A DNA stretch of 64,000 nucleotides from Croceibacterium xixiisoli (GTDB taxonomy: Bacteria; Pseudomonadota; Alphaproteobacteria; Sphingomonadales; Sphingomonadaceae): contig NZ_WTYJ01000001.1 in assembly GCF_009827305.1 (NCBI RefSeq), positions 744,001 through 808,000 on the forward strand, in the 5' to 3' direction. This document shows positions 55,187 through 63,803 of the stretch, piece by piece. Under the pieces are notes generated by a model, which was not told the origin of the DNA, searched no databases, and worked only from the letters and a program-made list of their open reading frames with translations. Position 1 is the stretch's first letter, and each line of letters begins with the position of its first letter. The translations under genes were made by a program, and so were the position numbers.

Positions 55187-56058
55187 ACGAGCGGGCGGAC
55201 GGCGCGATCTTCGCTGAGGATACCGATGATGAAATCGGCGGCCACTACGATGGCCAGTATCCGATCGTCATCGAAGGGCTGAAGAATGCCTTCGGTGATC
55301 AGGTCATCCACGACAATCTCTCGCTCAAGGTCCGGCGTGGCGAGATCCTCGGCGTGGTGGGTGGATCGGGCACGGGCAAATCGGTGCTGATGCGTTCGAT
55401 CATCGGCCTGCAGCGCCCGCTGGAAGGCACGATCGAGGTGTTCGGCAAAGATATCGTCGGGGCTCCGCCGGAAGAAGAAACCGGGGTCCGCAGCCGCTGG
55501 GGCGTGCTGTTCCAGGGTGGCGCGCTGTTTTCGACACTGACCGTGGCGGAAAATGTGCAGGTGCCGATCAAGCAATTCTATCCCGAACTGACGCCGGAAC
55601 TGAAAGATGAGATTGCCCGTTTCAAGGTGACAATGACCGGCCTGGCACCTGAAGCAGCGAGCAAATATCCTTCGGAACTGTCAGGCGGCATGAAGAAGCG
55701 CGCCGGGCTGGCGCGCGCCCTCGCGCTCGATCCGGAACTGCTGTTCCTCGATGAACCGACCGCCGGGCTCGATCCGATCGGCGCTGCCAATTTCGACAAT
55801 CTGACCCGCGAACTCGCCGATACGCTGGGGTTGACGGTGTTTCTGATCACGCACGATCTCGATACGCTCTACACCATCTGTGACCGGGTTGCGGTGCTGG
55901 CGGACAAGAAGGTGACGGCTGTCGGCACGATCCCGGAACTGCTGGAAAGCGATCATCCGTGGATCCAGGAATATTTCAACGGGCCGCGCAGCCGTGCGGC
56001 CATGCAGAGTGCGCTGAACGCCCGGGGCGTGGACAGCGATACCGGACTGGGGGCATAG
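55183..56058 (+). CDS. MlaF-type ABC transporter ATP-binding protein
   Basis: The 291-residue cytoplasmic ATPase powers Mla phospholipid transport. It has Walker A GGSGTGKSVLM, a Q-loop (VLFQGGALFSTLTVAENVQVP), signature ELSGGMKKRAGLARAL, Walker B LLFLDEPTAGLD and H-loop ITHDL. An N-terminal acidic extension (DTDDEIGGHYDGQYP) and a short C-terminal extension are not seen in E. coli MlaF. It overlaps mlaE by four bases and precedes mlaD by nine. Confidence 0.95.
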   Translation: MNERADGAIFAEDTDDEIGGHYDGQYPIVIEGLKNAFGDQVIHDNLSLKVRRGEILGVVGGSGTGKSVLMRSIIGLQRPLEGTIEVFGKDIVGAPPEEETGVRSRWGVLFQGGALFSTLTVAENVQVPIKQFYPELTPELKDEIARFKVTMTGLAPEAASKYPSELSGGMKKRAGLARALALDPELLFLDEPTAGLDPIGAANFDNLTRELADTLGLTVFLITHDLDTLYTICDRVAVLADKKVTAVGTIPELLESDHPWIQEYFNGPRSRAAMQSALNARGVDSDTGLGA

Positions 56059-56067
56059 GGCACAGCC

Positions 56068-57015
56068 ATGGAAACGCGCGCAAACTATGTCTGGGTCGGG
56101 GTCGTCACCCTGCTGCTGCTCGCCGGCCTGGCGCTGTTCGGGGTCTGGCTGGCACGGCTGAACGCCGGGAAGCAGCAGGAATACGATATCTATTTCGAAC
56201 AGTCGGTCGGCGGCCTGTCGAAGGGTTCGCAGGTTGCCTACTCCGGCGTACCGGTGGGGCAGGTTTCGGCCATTGCCATCTGGCCCAAGGATCCGAAATT
56301 CGTGAAAGTGCGGATCCTGGTCAACGATGAAACACCGATCCTGCTGGGGACGACCGCATCAGTTTCGGCCAGCTTTACCGGCGTGTCCACGATCAGCCTG
56401 AACGGCGGCAAGCGCGGTGCGCCGGAAATCACCTGTGAGACGACATCCTGTCCTGAAGGTGTGCCGGTCATTCCACCGCAGCCGGGCGGGCTGGGGGAAA
56501 TCCTGGCCAGTGCGCCGCTGCTGCTGGAACGGCTGGCCACGCTGACCGATCGCCTGACACGGTTGTTGTCGGATGAGAACCAGGCTTCGATCAGCGGCAT
56601 TCTGGCCAATACCGATAAGATGAGCGCCCAGCTGACGCAGACCGCGCCGCAGATCAATCTGACGATGAAGGAACTGCAGGGCACGTTGGCGCAGTCGACG
56701 CAAACGCTGGCGGCCTTTGAGGACACTCTGCGTTCGACCGACAATCTTCTGAACAAGGATGGCGCCAGCCTGGCGGCAGAACTGCGCCAGACACTGCAGT
56801 CCGCCCAGGGCGCGGCCAATGCCATGGCGACGGCCCTGAATTCGACCGAGCCGCTGACGCGCGAAATGGCGGAAAAGACGCTGCCGGCAGCGCAGGCGAC
56901 GATGGAAGATTTGCGCCGCACCAGCGCCGCTCTGCGTGCGGTGACGGAAAAGCTCGAAAGTGATGGCGCAGGTGCGCTGGTGAATGGCGGGCGTCTGCCC
57001 GATTACAGGCCGTGA
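56068..57015 (+). CDS. MlaD-type MCE protein
   Basis: The 315-residue substrate-binding subunit has an N-terminal transmembrane helix (VWVGVVTLLLLAGLALFGVWL) and an MCE domain (about residues 37-115: YDIYFEQSVGGLSKGSQVAY, GVPVGQVSAI, TASVSASFTGVSTISLNGGK). A long C-terminal helical, coiled-coil region follows (TLAQSTQTLAAFEDTLRSTD and onwards), longer than in E. coli MlaD and typical of alphaproteobacterial members. Its stop overlaps the possible GTG start of the next gene. Confidence 0.94.
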   Translation: METRANYVWVGVVTLLLLAGLALFGVWLARLNAGKQQEYDIYFEQSVGGLSKGSQVAYSGVPVGQVSAIAIWPKDPKFVKVRILVNDETPILLGTTASVSASFTGVSTISLNGGKRGAPEITCETTSCPEGVPVIPPQPGGLGEILASAPLLLERLATLTDRLTRLLSDENQASISGILANTDKMSAQLTQTAPQINLTMKELQGTLAQSTQTLAAFEDTLRSTDNLLNKDGASLAAELRQTLQSAQGAANAMATALNSTEPLTREMAEKTLPAAQATMEDLRRTSAALRAVTEKLESDGAGALVNGGRLPDYRP

Positions 57016-57026
57016 GGATCGGGGCG

Positions 57027-57626
57027 ATGCAGAACAACCACAACAGGCTGCGTGCGGTCCTGGCCGCAGCATTCTTGCCCGCTTTGCTGACGGCCTGCGT
57101 CAGCTTCGGCGCCAAGCCGCCCGAAACGCTGCTGACGATGCGGGCCGAAAAGGCTGCACCGGCCGGGGCGGTGATCGATGGCCGTCCGCAGGCGGCGCTG
57201 GCGGTGTTCGAGCCGACCGCGCCCCGCAAGCTCGACGTTACCCGCGTGCCGGTTGCAGTCAGCGATTCCAGCCTGGCCTATCTGAAGGATGCGCAATGGG
57301 TGGAAAAACCCACCCGCCTGTTTCAGCGGCTGCTGGCTGAAACCTTGCGCGCGCAGGGCACCCGTCTGATCATTGACAGCGGGGATGCACAGTACAGCGC
57401 CACCAACCGGCTGTCGGGCAATCTGATCGAGCTGGGGTATGATACTACGCTGCGCAGCGTGGTGATGCAATATGATGCCGTGCAGCAGATGCCGGACGGA
57501 TCGCTGCGTACCCGCCGGTTTGAACATGTCGTGCCCAATATCGAACCCGATGTGGCATCGGTGGGCCCGGCGCTGAACCAGGCGGCCAACAATGTGGCTG
57601 CTCAAGTGGTTGCCTGGGTCCAGTAA
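57027..57626 (+). CDS. ABC-type transport auxiliary lipoprotein (PqiC/DUF330-like)
   Basis: The 199-residue product has a lipoprotein signal peptide, with the lipobox LLTACVSFG and its cysteine at about residue 24. A DUF330-like beta-rich domain follows (AALAVFEPTAPRKLDVTRVP, YLKDAQWVEKPTRLFQRLLA). Such lipoproteins sit in the outer membrane and work with MCE systems (MlaA- or PqiC-like role). I start it at the ATG at 57027 with GAGG upstream; a GTG at 57012 overlaps the mlaD stop. It is the last gene of the operon. Confidence 0.86.
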   Translation: MQNNHNRLRAVLAAAFLPALLTACVSFGAKPPETLLTMRAEKAAPAGAVIDGRPQAALAVFEPTAPRKLDVTRVPVAVSDSSLAYLKDAQWVEKPTRLFQRLLAETLRAQGTRLIIDSGDAQYSATNRLSGNLIELGYDTTLRSVVMQYDAVQQMPDGSLRTRRFEHVVPNIEPDVASVGPALNQAANNVAAQVVAWVQ

Positions 57627-57678
57627 GATCGGGATCAATCCCGGGGCGCGATGATCGTCCCCGGGGTTGGCCGTCAGA

Positions 57679-58389
57679 TTATCCTTCTGACAAGTGCCCT
57701 TGTGACAGCCGCAGGAACTCCGCGGCCGTTTCGAATGCCTTCAGGCGCAGCGCGCGGTTTTCTTCGGCCAGCAGATCCCAGCCCCACAGCTCCGCCTGCC
57801 AGTCTTCTTCGGCATTGGCCGCTGCAAACAGCGTGGCGGGTTCTGCATCGGTTTCCATCACCGTCAGCGCCGCGCTCAGCGATGCGGCCAGCGTGGTCAG
57901 TACGTTCAGCGCCGACAGGGCAAAGGCGTCCTGCCCGGTCAGCACCGCGCGTAGCCGGTCCATGCTGGTCTGCGGATGCGGCCGATGGCCGACCCCGCTG
58001 ACCCGCGTCAGCCGCAGGTCGTGCCGGGCTTCAAATGCCATCAGTATCGGCTCCCACAGCGTCTGCTGCCGCTCGAACAGCGCGTCTTCCGGGTCGGCGC
58101 GATAGCAGAGCGTGTCGGTGTCGATATAGCGCAGCAGCGTGTCGACGATCTCGCCGGGATGGGCGCTGATGTGGTCGATCGCATAATCGGCCATGTCGCG
58201 CATGGGCAGGGCGCGCGGGTCGATCTCTTCCCCCTGATGCCGCCATTCACCGGCCATGGTTTGCGCCAGCGCGGCGGTGGGCAGGATCTGCGCGTTCCCG
58301 CCCTGGGTGCGCACAGCCCGGCCGTCCAGCAGGATACGCCAGCCGTCACCATCGGGCGCGGTGGCCACCTCTTTCCAGAACCGCTTCAT
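57679..58389 (-). CDS. ATP12-family F1-ATPase assembly chaperone
   Basis: The 236-residue product belongs to the ATP12 family, which in mitochondria binds the F1 alpha subunit before assembly. It opens with KRFWKEVATAPDGDGWRILLDGR and RTQGGNAQILPTAALAQTMA, and continues through PMRDMADYAIDHI and DTDTLCYRADPEDALFERQQ, all typical of alphaproteobacterial ATP12. It overlaps the small upstream membrane protein gene by four bases (ATGA). The atp genes are not in the window. Confidence 0.93.
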   Translation of the reverse strand: MKRFWKEVATAPDGDGWRILLDGRAVRTQGGNAQILPTAALAQTMAGEWRHQGEEIDPRALPMRDMADYAIDHISAHPGEIVDTLLRYIDTDTLCYRADPEDALFERQQTLWEPILMAFEARHDLRLTRVSGVGHRPHPQTSMDRLRAVLTGQDAFALSALNVLTTLAASLSAALTVMETDAEPATLFAAANAEEDWQAELWGWDLLAEENRALRLKAFETAAEFLRLSQGHLSEG

Positions 58390-58604
58390 TTGGGGCTCCG
58401 CCAGCGACGGGCCAGGACTTGCGGCACGACGAACATTTCCACCATGCCCAGCAGAAACAGCAGATAGCCGGCAATCGGCGGCACCGGCAGGCGTTCGGTG
58501 ATGATCATCAGCGCGACCAGTACAATGGCCAGCCCGCCAAGCCGCATCAGATTGAGCGCCAGCCAGCGCGCCCGCGCGGTCTGGTCGCTGGCTGGATCAG
58601 CCAT
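58386..58604 (-). CDS. Small two-helix membrane protein
   Basis: The 72-residue protein has a charged N-terminus, then two hydrophobic helices (LGGLAIVLVALMIITERL and AGYLLFLLGMVEMFVVPQVL) with a basic C-terminus. No known family is recognised. It overlaps both neighbours (eight bases with the HAD gene and four bases with ATP12), so it is an integral part of the operon. Conservation in such a tight position suggests it is a real gene. Confidence 0.75.
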   Translation of the reverse strand: MADPASDQTARARWLALNLMRLGGLAIVLVALMIITERLPVPPIAGYLLFLLGMVEMFVVPQVLARRWRSPK

Positions 58605-59253
58605 GAATCAATTCCTTCAACTGTTCGGGTGTTTCGGCCACGGCTTCCGCGCCCGCCGCAATCAGCTCTTCGGGCGCGTGATAACCCCAGGAAACCCCGA
58701 TCGCGCGCGCGCCGGCGGTCCGCGCCATGGCAATGTCATAGACGGTATCGCCGATCATCACTGTGTTGCCCGGCTGGGCAAAGGCGTCGCTCATGGCCGC
58801 TTCCAGCATTGCCGGATCGGGCTTGGATGGATGGCGGTCGGCGGTCTGCAGCGTCACGAACAGATCCAGCAAACCATGAGTGGCCAGGGTGGATTTCAGC
58901 CCGCGATCCGATTTGCCGGTCGCCACTCCCAACTGCCAGCCGGACTGCCGGAGGTCGGTCAGCAGGGCGGGGATGCCGTCATACAGCGGTTCATGCAGGC
59001 TGCCGTCGCTGCGCGCCGCGCGGAACGCCTGCTTGTAGGCATCGACCAGATTTGTGTGCTGCTCCACGGCCAGATCGGGGCCCAGCCGGGCAATCGCCTG
59101 CGGCAGGCTCAGCCCCACGCTGCGGCGGATATCGCACCGCGCCGGTGCCGGCAGACCGGCCACGGCAAAGGCGCGCTCCATCGCCAGGCACACCGCAGCC
59201 TGCCCATCGCTGAGCGTGCCGTCACAATCGAAGACTGCCAGGCGAATGGTCAC
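58597..59253 (-). CDS. HAD-IA family phosphatase (phosphoglycolate phosphatase-like)
   Basis: The 218-residue hydrolase has the HAD motifs in order: motif I VFDCDGTLSDGQ with D9 and D11, motif II VATGKSDRG, a lysine in HPSKPDP, and motif III MIGDTVYDIAMA. The cap domain lies between motif I and II, as in the Gph/YrfG subfamily. The substrate could be phosphoglycolate or another small phosphate ester. It lies 13 bases after the pseudouridine synthase gene and overlaps the next gene by eight bases. Confidence 0.9.
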   Translation of the reverse strand: MTIRLAVFDCDGTLSDGQAAVCLAMERAFAVAGLPAPARCDIRRSVGLSLPQAIARLGPDLAVEQHTNLVDAYKQAFRAARSDGSLHEPLYDGIPALLTDLRQSGWQLGVATGKSDRGLKSTLATHGLLDLFVTLQTADRHPSKPDPAMLEAAMSDAFAQPGNTVMIGDTVYDIAMARTAGARAIGVSWGYHAPEELIAAGAEAVAETPEQLKELIHG

Positions 59254-59266
59254 CGCAATTCAGCCT

Positions 59267-60427
59267 TCAGCGGCCGGTCGGGCGGCGTGTGGGCTTGCCG
59301 CCGGCGCCGCTGCGGCCACCGGAACGGCCCTCGCCTCGGCCACCGCCCTCACCACTGCGCGAACGGCGCTCGCCACGCCGTTCCTTGCGATATTGCTTGG
59401 CATGGGCCTTGGCTGCGGCCTTCCTGGTTTCCTTTGTCGGTTCCGGCGTCGGCGCATCGGGGGATGCATCGCTGGCACTTTCATCGAAACCCAGCTGCTG
59501 CATGCTGGTCGCAAAATGTTCGGGCAATTCGGCGGTTACGTCGATCTTTCCGCCATCGGGTGTATCGATGATCAGCCGGCGCGCATGCAGATGCATCTTG
59601 CGGCTGATGCTGCCAGTCAGGAATGCGGCCTGACCGCCATATTTGCCGTCGCCCACGATCGGGTGGCCGATTGCCGCCATATGCACGCGCAGCTGATGGG
59701 TGCGGCCGGTCAGCGGCTGCAGTTCCACCCACGCCGTGCTGTTGCCGGCGCGTTCGACCACACGGTAACGGGTCTTGGCCGGCTGGCCGTTTTCCTCGTC
59801 CACATGCATCTTCTCGCCGCCGCTGCCCGGCTGCTTGGACAAAGGGGCTTCCACGATGCCATTGGCGATGTCGGGCACACCCACCACCAGCGCCCAATAG
59901 ACCTTCTTGGCCGAACGGCCGGAAAACCGCTTCGAGAAAAAGGCCGCGCTGCCCGGCGTGCGCGCGATCAGCAGCACGCCGCTGGTATCCTTGTCCAGCC
60001 GGTGGACCAGCCGGGGGCGGGGCTCGTCACCTTCGACATAGGCATCCAGCAGGCCGTCGACATGGCTGGTCGTGCCGGTGCCGCCCTGGGTGGCCAGGCC
60101 CGGCGGCTTGTTCAGCACCAGCGCCGCCTTGCTGCGGCCGATCACCATCGCATCGGCCAGCTCGCGCTGTTCGTCGGTCAGCGGGCGCAGCTTGCGCACG
60201 GCAGGGCGGGTTTCGATCTGGCCGCCCGGCGGCACGCGCAACACCTGGCCGGCCGTCAAACGGTCTTCCGGGCGGGCGCGCTTGCCATCCACACGCAGCT
60301 GCCCTGTGCGGGCCCAGCGGGAAATCGTGGCGAAGCCGATCTGCGGCAGATGCCGCTTGAACCAGCGGTCGAGCCGGGCGCCGTCATCATCGGCGCCAAC
60401 GGTAAACTGGCGGACACTATCGTTCAT
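59267..60427 (-). CDS. RluC-type 23S rRNA pseudouridine synthase with basic C-terminal tail
   Basis: The 386-residue product has an N-terminal S4 domain (ARLDRWFKRHLPQIGFATIS) and an RluA-family catalytic domain with D145 in VHRLDKDTSG, followed by RTHQLRVHMAAIGHPIVGDG. This suits RluC, which modifies several uridines of 23S rRNA. The last 68 or so residues are a disordered Arg/Gly/Ser/Lys-rich tail (KQYRKERRGERRSRSGEGGG and on), likely a nonspecific RNA-binding extension. Its start overlaps the crcB stop by four bases (ATGA). Confidence 0.92.
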   Translation of the reverse strand: MNDSVRQFTVGADDDGARLDRWFKRHLPQIGFATISRWARTGQLRVDGKRARPEDRLTAGQVLRVPPGGQIETRPAVRKLRPLTDEQRELADAMVIGRSKAALVLNKPPGLATQGGTGTTSHVDGLLDAYVEGDEPRPRLVHRLDKDTSGVLLIARTPGSAAFFSKRFSGRSAKKVYWALVVGVPDIANGIVEAPLSKQPGSGGEKMHVDEENGQPAKTRYRVVERAGNSTAWVELQPLTGRTHQLRVHMAAIGHPIVGDGKYGGQAAFLTGSISRKMHLHARRLIIDTPDGGKIDVTAELPEHFATSMQQLGFDESASDASPDAPTPEPTKETRKAAAKAHAKQYRKERRGERRSRSGEGGGRGEGRSGGRSGAGGKPTRRPTGR

Positions 60428-60831
60428 TGTGCGATTCTCATGACAATGAGCCCTATATAGAGGGCTGACAGTCCCGCCAGCACCGATACAGCGCCATAGA
60501 CGAAGGCTTGCCCGGCCTGTCCGCGCTCGATCAGCACCATCAGTTCGAGACTGAAGGAAGAAAAGGTGGTGAAGCCGCCCAGCAGCCCGACTCCGATCAG
60601 CAGGCGGTATTGTTCACCCTCCTGACCATGCCGGGCGAGCCAGGCCATCAGCATGCCCATGGCCATGCTGCCGGTCACATTGACGGTCAAGGTGGCCCAG
60701 GGGAAAGTCATCATGGCCTGCGGGCCGACCAGCTGGGTCATCCAGCGTCCGACCATATAGCGCAGCAGCGATCCGATACCGCCACCAAGGGCAACGGCTG
60801 TGGCGGCATAGAAAGATCCGGGGGGATTCAT
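60424..60831 (-). CDS. crcB: Fluoride ion exporter CrcB (Fluc)
   Basis: The 135-residue inner-membrane protein is a dual-topology fluoride channel with four hydrophobic helices. Diagnostic segments are GGGIGSLLRYMVGRW, PWATLTVNVTGSMAMGML and GLLGGFTTFSSFSLELM. It is the first gene of the five-gene minus-strand operon. I looked for a fluoride riboswitch upstream and saw no convincing one. Confidence 0.95.
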   Translation of the reverse strand: MNPPGSFYAATAVALGGGIGSLLRYMVGRWMTQLVGPQAMMTFPWATLTVNVTGSMAMGMLMAWLARHGQEGEQYRLLIGVGLLGGFTTFSSFSLELMVLIERGQAGQAFVYGAVSVLAGLSALYIGLIVMRIAQ

Positions 60832-61106
60832 CTGTGGGCTTTAACCGCAGCGGGGGCATCGGGTAAAGGATGCAGGGGGTGCGAACTGCAGGATAGTAAC
60901 CTGCCGGGTCCCGCGTGCAACAGCGCGCCGGCATTGAATCCGTGAACGCCTTGCCTTCGTATCCGGTTTCGCTTATTGAGCCCGCCATTCGTGCCGGTCC
61001 GGAACGGATTCGGTTCGTTTTTCGTTTGGCGAATCAGGTTAAGGTGCATCCCGCGCTTCAGCTGGCGGGCTCTCCCGTATTTGGTATTAGAAGGTGGCTT
61101 AGATTT

Positions 61107-61313
61107 ATGCAGATCGTCGTCCGCGATAACAATGTTGAACAGGCTCTCCGCGCGCTCAAGAAGAAGCTGCAGCGTGAAGGCGTGTATCGCGAAATGAAGC
61201 TGCGCCGCCACTTTGAAAAGCCGAGCGAAAAGCGCGCTCGCGAGAAGGCTGCCGCTGTGCGCCGCGCTCGCAAGCTGGAACGCAAGCGCGCTGAACGCGA
61301 CGGTCAGCGTTAA
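61107..61313 (+). CDS. rpsU: 30S ribosomal protein S21
   Basis: The 68-residue basic protein matches S21: [20 protein letters not shown], then [20 protein letters not shown] and a Lys/Arg/Ala-rich C-terminus. S21 binds the 16S rRNA platform near the anti-Shine-Dalgarno region. AAGGTGG precedes the ATG. The upstream 275 bases up to crcB contain the promoter for both directions. A rho-independent terminator follows the gene. Confidence 0.97.
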   Translation: MQIVVRDNNVEQALRALKKKLQREGVYREMKLRRHFEKPSEKRAREKAAAVRRARKLERKRAERDGQR

Positions 61314-61372
61314 GAAGCTGACCGGGGCAGGCGGCTGCAAGGCAGCGCTTGTTTCCCGATCATAGCTAAGCC

Positions 61373-61406
61373 AAAGGGGCGCGAGGATTATTCCCGCGCC
61401 CTTTTT
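61373..61406 (+). terminator. Rho-independent terminator of rpsU
   Basis: GGGCGCG (61377-61383) pairs with CGCGCCC (61395-61401) and is followed by TTTTT. It lies about 60 bases after the rpsU stop. Confidence 0.9.
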
Positions 61407-61426
61407 GCATTTCAGGACGACACTTC

Positions 61427-62029
61427 ATGGCAGAAATTACCCGCGTTCCCTTGCAGCCCGTGGCCAAGGGCTCGCTGACGAAACTGTGGGCGGGCGTGGT
61501 GATCGTGCTGCTACTCGCCGCCGCCGCCGCCTGGTTCGTCTTGCCGCGCGGCGTCACGGTGGAAACGCTGACGGCGGGCACCGGTCCGTCGCCGACGGAA
61601 ACCGATGTCGTCTTCGTTCATTATGTCGGCAAGCTGGACGATGGTACGGTGTTCGATCAATCGCAGGATCTCCCGCTGCCGGTGCCTGGAATTCTGCCCG
61701 CAGGAACGCCCATGCAACTGGGCCAGATGATCCCTGGTTTTAAGGAGGCTTTGCTGAAGATGCAGAAGGGCGGGAAATACATCGCCTATCTTCCGGCAGA
61801 CAAGGCCTATGGCGATCAGCAGCAGGGTCCGATTCCGCCGAACAGCGATCTGACCTTCGAAATCGAGTTGGTCGATTTCATGTCCGAACAGGAAGCGCAG
61901 CAGCGCTTCATGGCCATGCAGCAGATGATGCAGCAGGCTCAACAGCAGCAGCAGGGCGCACCGGGTGGCGTTCCGGGCGCTGCCCCGGCCGGTCCGGACG
62001 GTGCGCCGCCGGCCCCGATGGTTCCTTGA
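61427..62029 (+). CDS. FKBP-type peptidyl-prolyl isomerase
   Basis: The 200-residue protein has an N-terminal membrane anchor (LWAGVVIVLLLAAAAAWFVL) and one FKBP domain in the periplasm: DVVFVHYVGKLDDGTVFDQS, MIPGFKEALLKMQKGGKYIA, and the strand LTFEIELVDF. A C-terminal Gln- and Ala/Pro-rich tail (QQMMQQAQQQQQG) follows and is low complexity. It probably helps fold envelope proteins. The next gene starts four bases after its stop. Confidence 0.93.
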   Translation: MAEITRVPLQPVAKGSLTKLWAGVVIVLLLAAAAAWFVLPRGVTVETLTAGTGPSPTETDVVFVHYVGKLDDGTVFDQSQDLPLPVPGILPAGTPMQLGQMIPGFKEALLKMQKGGKYIAYLPADKAYGDQQQGPIPPNSDLTFEIELVDFMSEQEAQQRFMAMQQMMQQAQQQQQGAPGGVPGAAPAGPDGAPPAPMVP

Positions 62030-62033
62030 TCCG

Positions 62034-63767
62034 ATGAATGAAACGGCCGCCCAACCCGTGACAACGGCAGAGGCGGCCGATCTGTCGCATGCCGCCAGCA
62101 TGCGACAGACGGATTGGCCCCTGGGGCCCTGGTTTGTGGCGGTGCTGCTGGGCGCAGCCGGGCTTGTCATTCACGCGCTGACCGATTCGGGCCATGACGT
62201 GCCCTGGCGCGCTGCCGCTGCCGCCTTCGTCCTGTTCGGATCGCTGGCTGCTGCATTGACTATCGATCAGCTGCGCTGGCGGGAAGAGGCGCTCTTTGCC
62301 CTGGTGCTCGGCCTGGTCATGGCCGGTTTGGCTTGGCGCGCGGTACGGTATGGCGAAACCTTGCCTGACGAGGAATATGGCTTTGCCGCCGGTGTGATCG
62401 CCTGCGTGCTCGCGGTGCCGCTGTTTCAGGCCAATGTCCTGCGTCGCCGGCTGGCCACACCCTATTCCGATGTCCATTATCATGCCTGGGCCGACACGAT
62501 CAGCAGCGCGGGTGCGCTCGTGTTCACCGGTATCGCGTGGCTGGTGCTGGCGCTGCTCGGAGAATTGTTCGATCTGCTGAAGATCACATTGCTGAACGAT
62601 CTCATGCGCAAGGGCTGGTTCGGCTGGACGTTTTCGGGTGTCGCCTTCGGGGCTGCGCTGGGGACGCTGCGCAATCAGCAGAAAGTGCTCGGCACGCTGC
62701 AGTCGGTGGTCATGCTGGTGCTGTCGCTGCTGGCGGTGCCATTGGCCGCCGGGCTGGCGATTTTCCTGCTGGCGACGCTCGTTTCGGGCCCCGATGTGCT
62801 GTGGCGGGCGACCAGCAATGCCACCCCGGTGCTGCTGTCCTGCGCTGCGGGTGCCATGCTGCTGGTCAACGCCATCATCCGCGATGATGAGGCGACGATC
62901 AGCCGCTCACGCGTGATGCGGGTGACTGCCGTGGTGCTGGTTGTGGTTATCCTGCCCCTTGCGGTGTTTGCTGCGGTGTCCATGGGGCTGCGCATCGGCC
63001 AATATGGCCTTGCTCCTTCGCGCCTCTGGGCTGCCGTCGCGATTGCCATCGCCTGTCTCTATGGCGCCGCCTATTGGTTTGCCGCCGCGCGGGGTGGCCG
63101 CGCCAATTGGGCACGTGCGCTGCGCACCGCCAATTTCCGACTGGCTCTTGCCAGTTGCGCCATCGCCCTGCTGCTGGCCCTGCCGGTGCTGGATTTCGGC
63201 GCGCTGTCGACGCGCGATCAGCTGTCCCGCCTCCGCGCCGGCGAGGTGAGTGCAGAAAATTTCGACTATTCCGCCTTGCGCTGGGATTTCGGTGAATCCG
63301 GCCGCCGCGCCCTGAAGCAACTGTCGGAAGGCACCGGCCGCACGGCGGAAATGGCGAAGCTGGCGCTGGAACAGGGCACGCGACCCTATTCCTATGATGG
63401 ATCGCAACCGATCCGTACGGAAGCGGATTACAATTTCGATGTGCAGCCGGCCGATCCCGCGCTCCGGCGCCAGGCCATGGCCTATCTGCAGGACAACAAT
63501 TGGCAGTGCACCACCTATTGCCGCTTCATCGATCTGGGCATGAATGCAGAGGGCGCTCGCCGCGCCGCCATGGTTGAGGGGGCCAGTTACCAGATCATCG
63601 AACTGCCTTTTGATGCCGGCCAGCCTGCCCGGCCGCCGGCGGTCGATGTGGCAGAAACCGCCGAACCTCGGCCGGTTCTGCGGCCCGGGTCCAGCGTGGA
63701 AATCCGCACGATGGAAAAACGCTATGTCTTCATGGACGGGAAACCGGTAGGCCAGCCCATCGATTAG
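62034..63767 (+). CDS. DUF4153 domain membrane protein
   Basis: The 577-residue inner-membrane protein has around ten hydrophobic segments in its first two-thirds and a soluble C-terminal third. Characteristic stretches are DTISSAGALVFTGIAWLVLA, RKGWFGWTFSGVAFGAALG, RTEADYNFDVQPADPALR and QCTTYCRFIDLGMNAEGA. This fits the DUF4153 family, whose function is not known. It starts four bases after the FKBP gene and is probably cotranscribed. gatC begins 36 bases downstream. Confidence 0.88.
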   Translation: MNETAAQPVTTAEAADLSHAASMRQTDWPLGPWFVAVLLGAAGLVIHALTDSGHDVPWRAAAAAFVLFGSLAAALTIDQLRWREEALFALVLGLVMAGLAWRAVRYGETLPDEEYGFAAGVIACVLAVPLFQANVLRRRLATPYSDVHYHAWADTISSAGALVFTGIAWLVLALLGELFDLLKITLLNDLMRKGWFGWTFSGVAFGAALGTLRNQQKVLGTLQSVVMLVLSLLAVPLAAGLAIFLLATLVSGPDVLWRATSNATPVLLSCAAGAMLLVNAIIRDDEATISRSRVMRVTAVVLVVVILPLAVFAAVSMGLRIGQYGLAPSRLWAAVAIAIACLYGAAYWFAAARGGRANWARALRTANFRLALASCAIALLLALPVLDFGALSTRDQLSRLRAGEVSAENFDYSALRWDFGESGRRALKQLSEGTGRTAEMAKLALEQGTRPYSYDGSQPIRTEADYNFDVQPADPALRRQAMAYLQDNNWQCTTYCRFIDLGMNAEGARRAAMVEGASYQIIELPFDAGQPARPPAVDVAETAEPRPVLRPGSSVEIRTMEKRYVFMDGKPVGQPID

Positions 63768-63803
63768 CTTGAAGCGCATTGCCTGCGCCGCTAACGCCGC
63801 TGC

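Noticed and set aside
60832-60900. Fluoride riboswitch upstream of crcB
   Set aside because: The leader on the minus strand does not contain the conserved fluoride-aptamer pseudoknot segments that I would expect.
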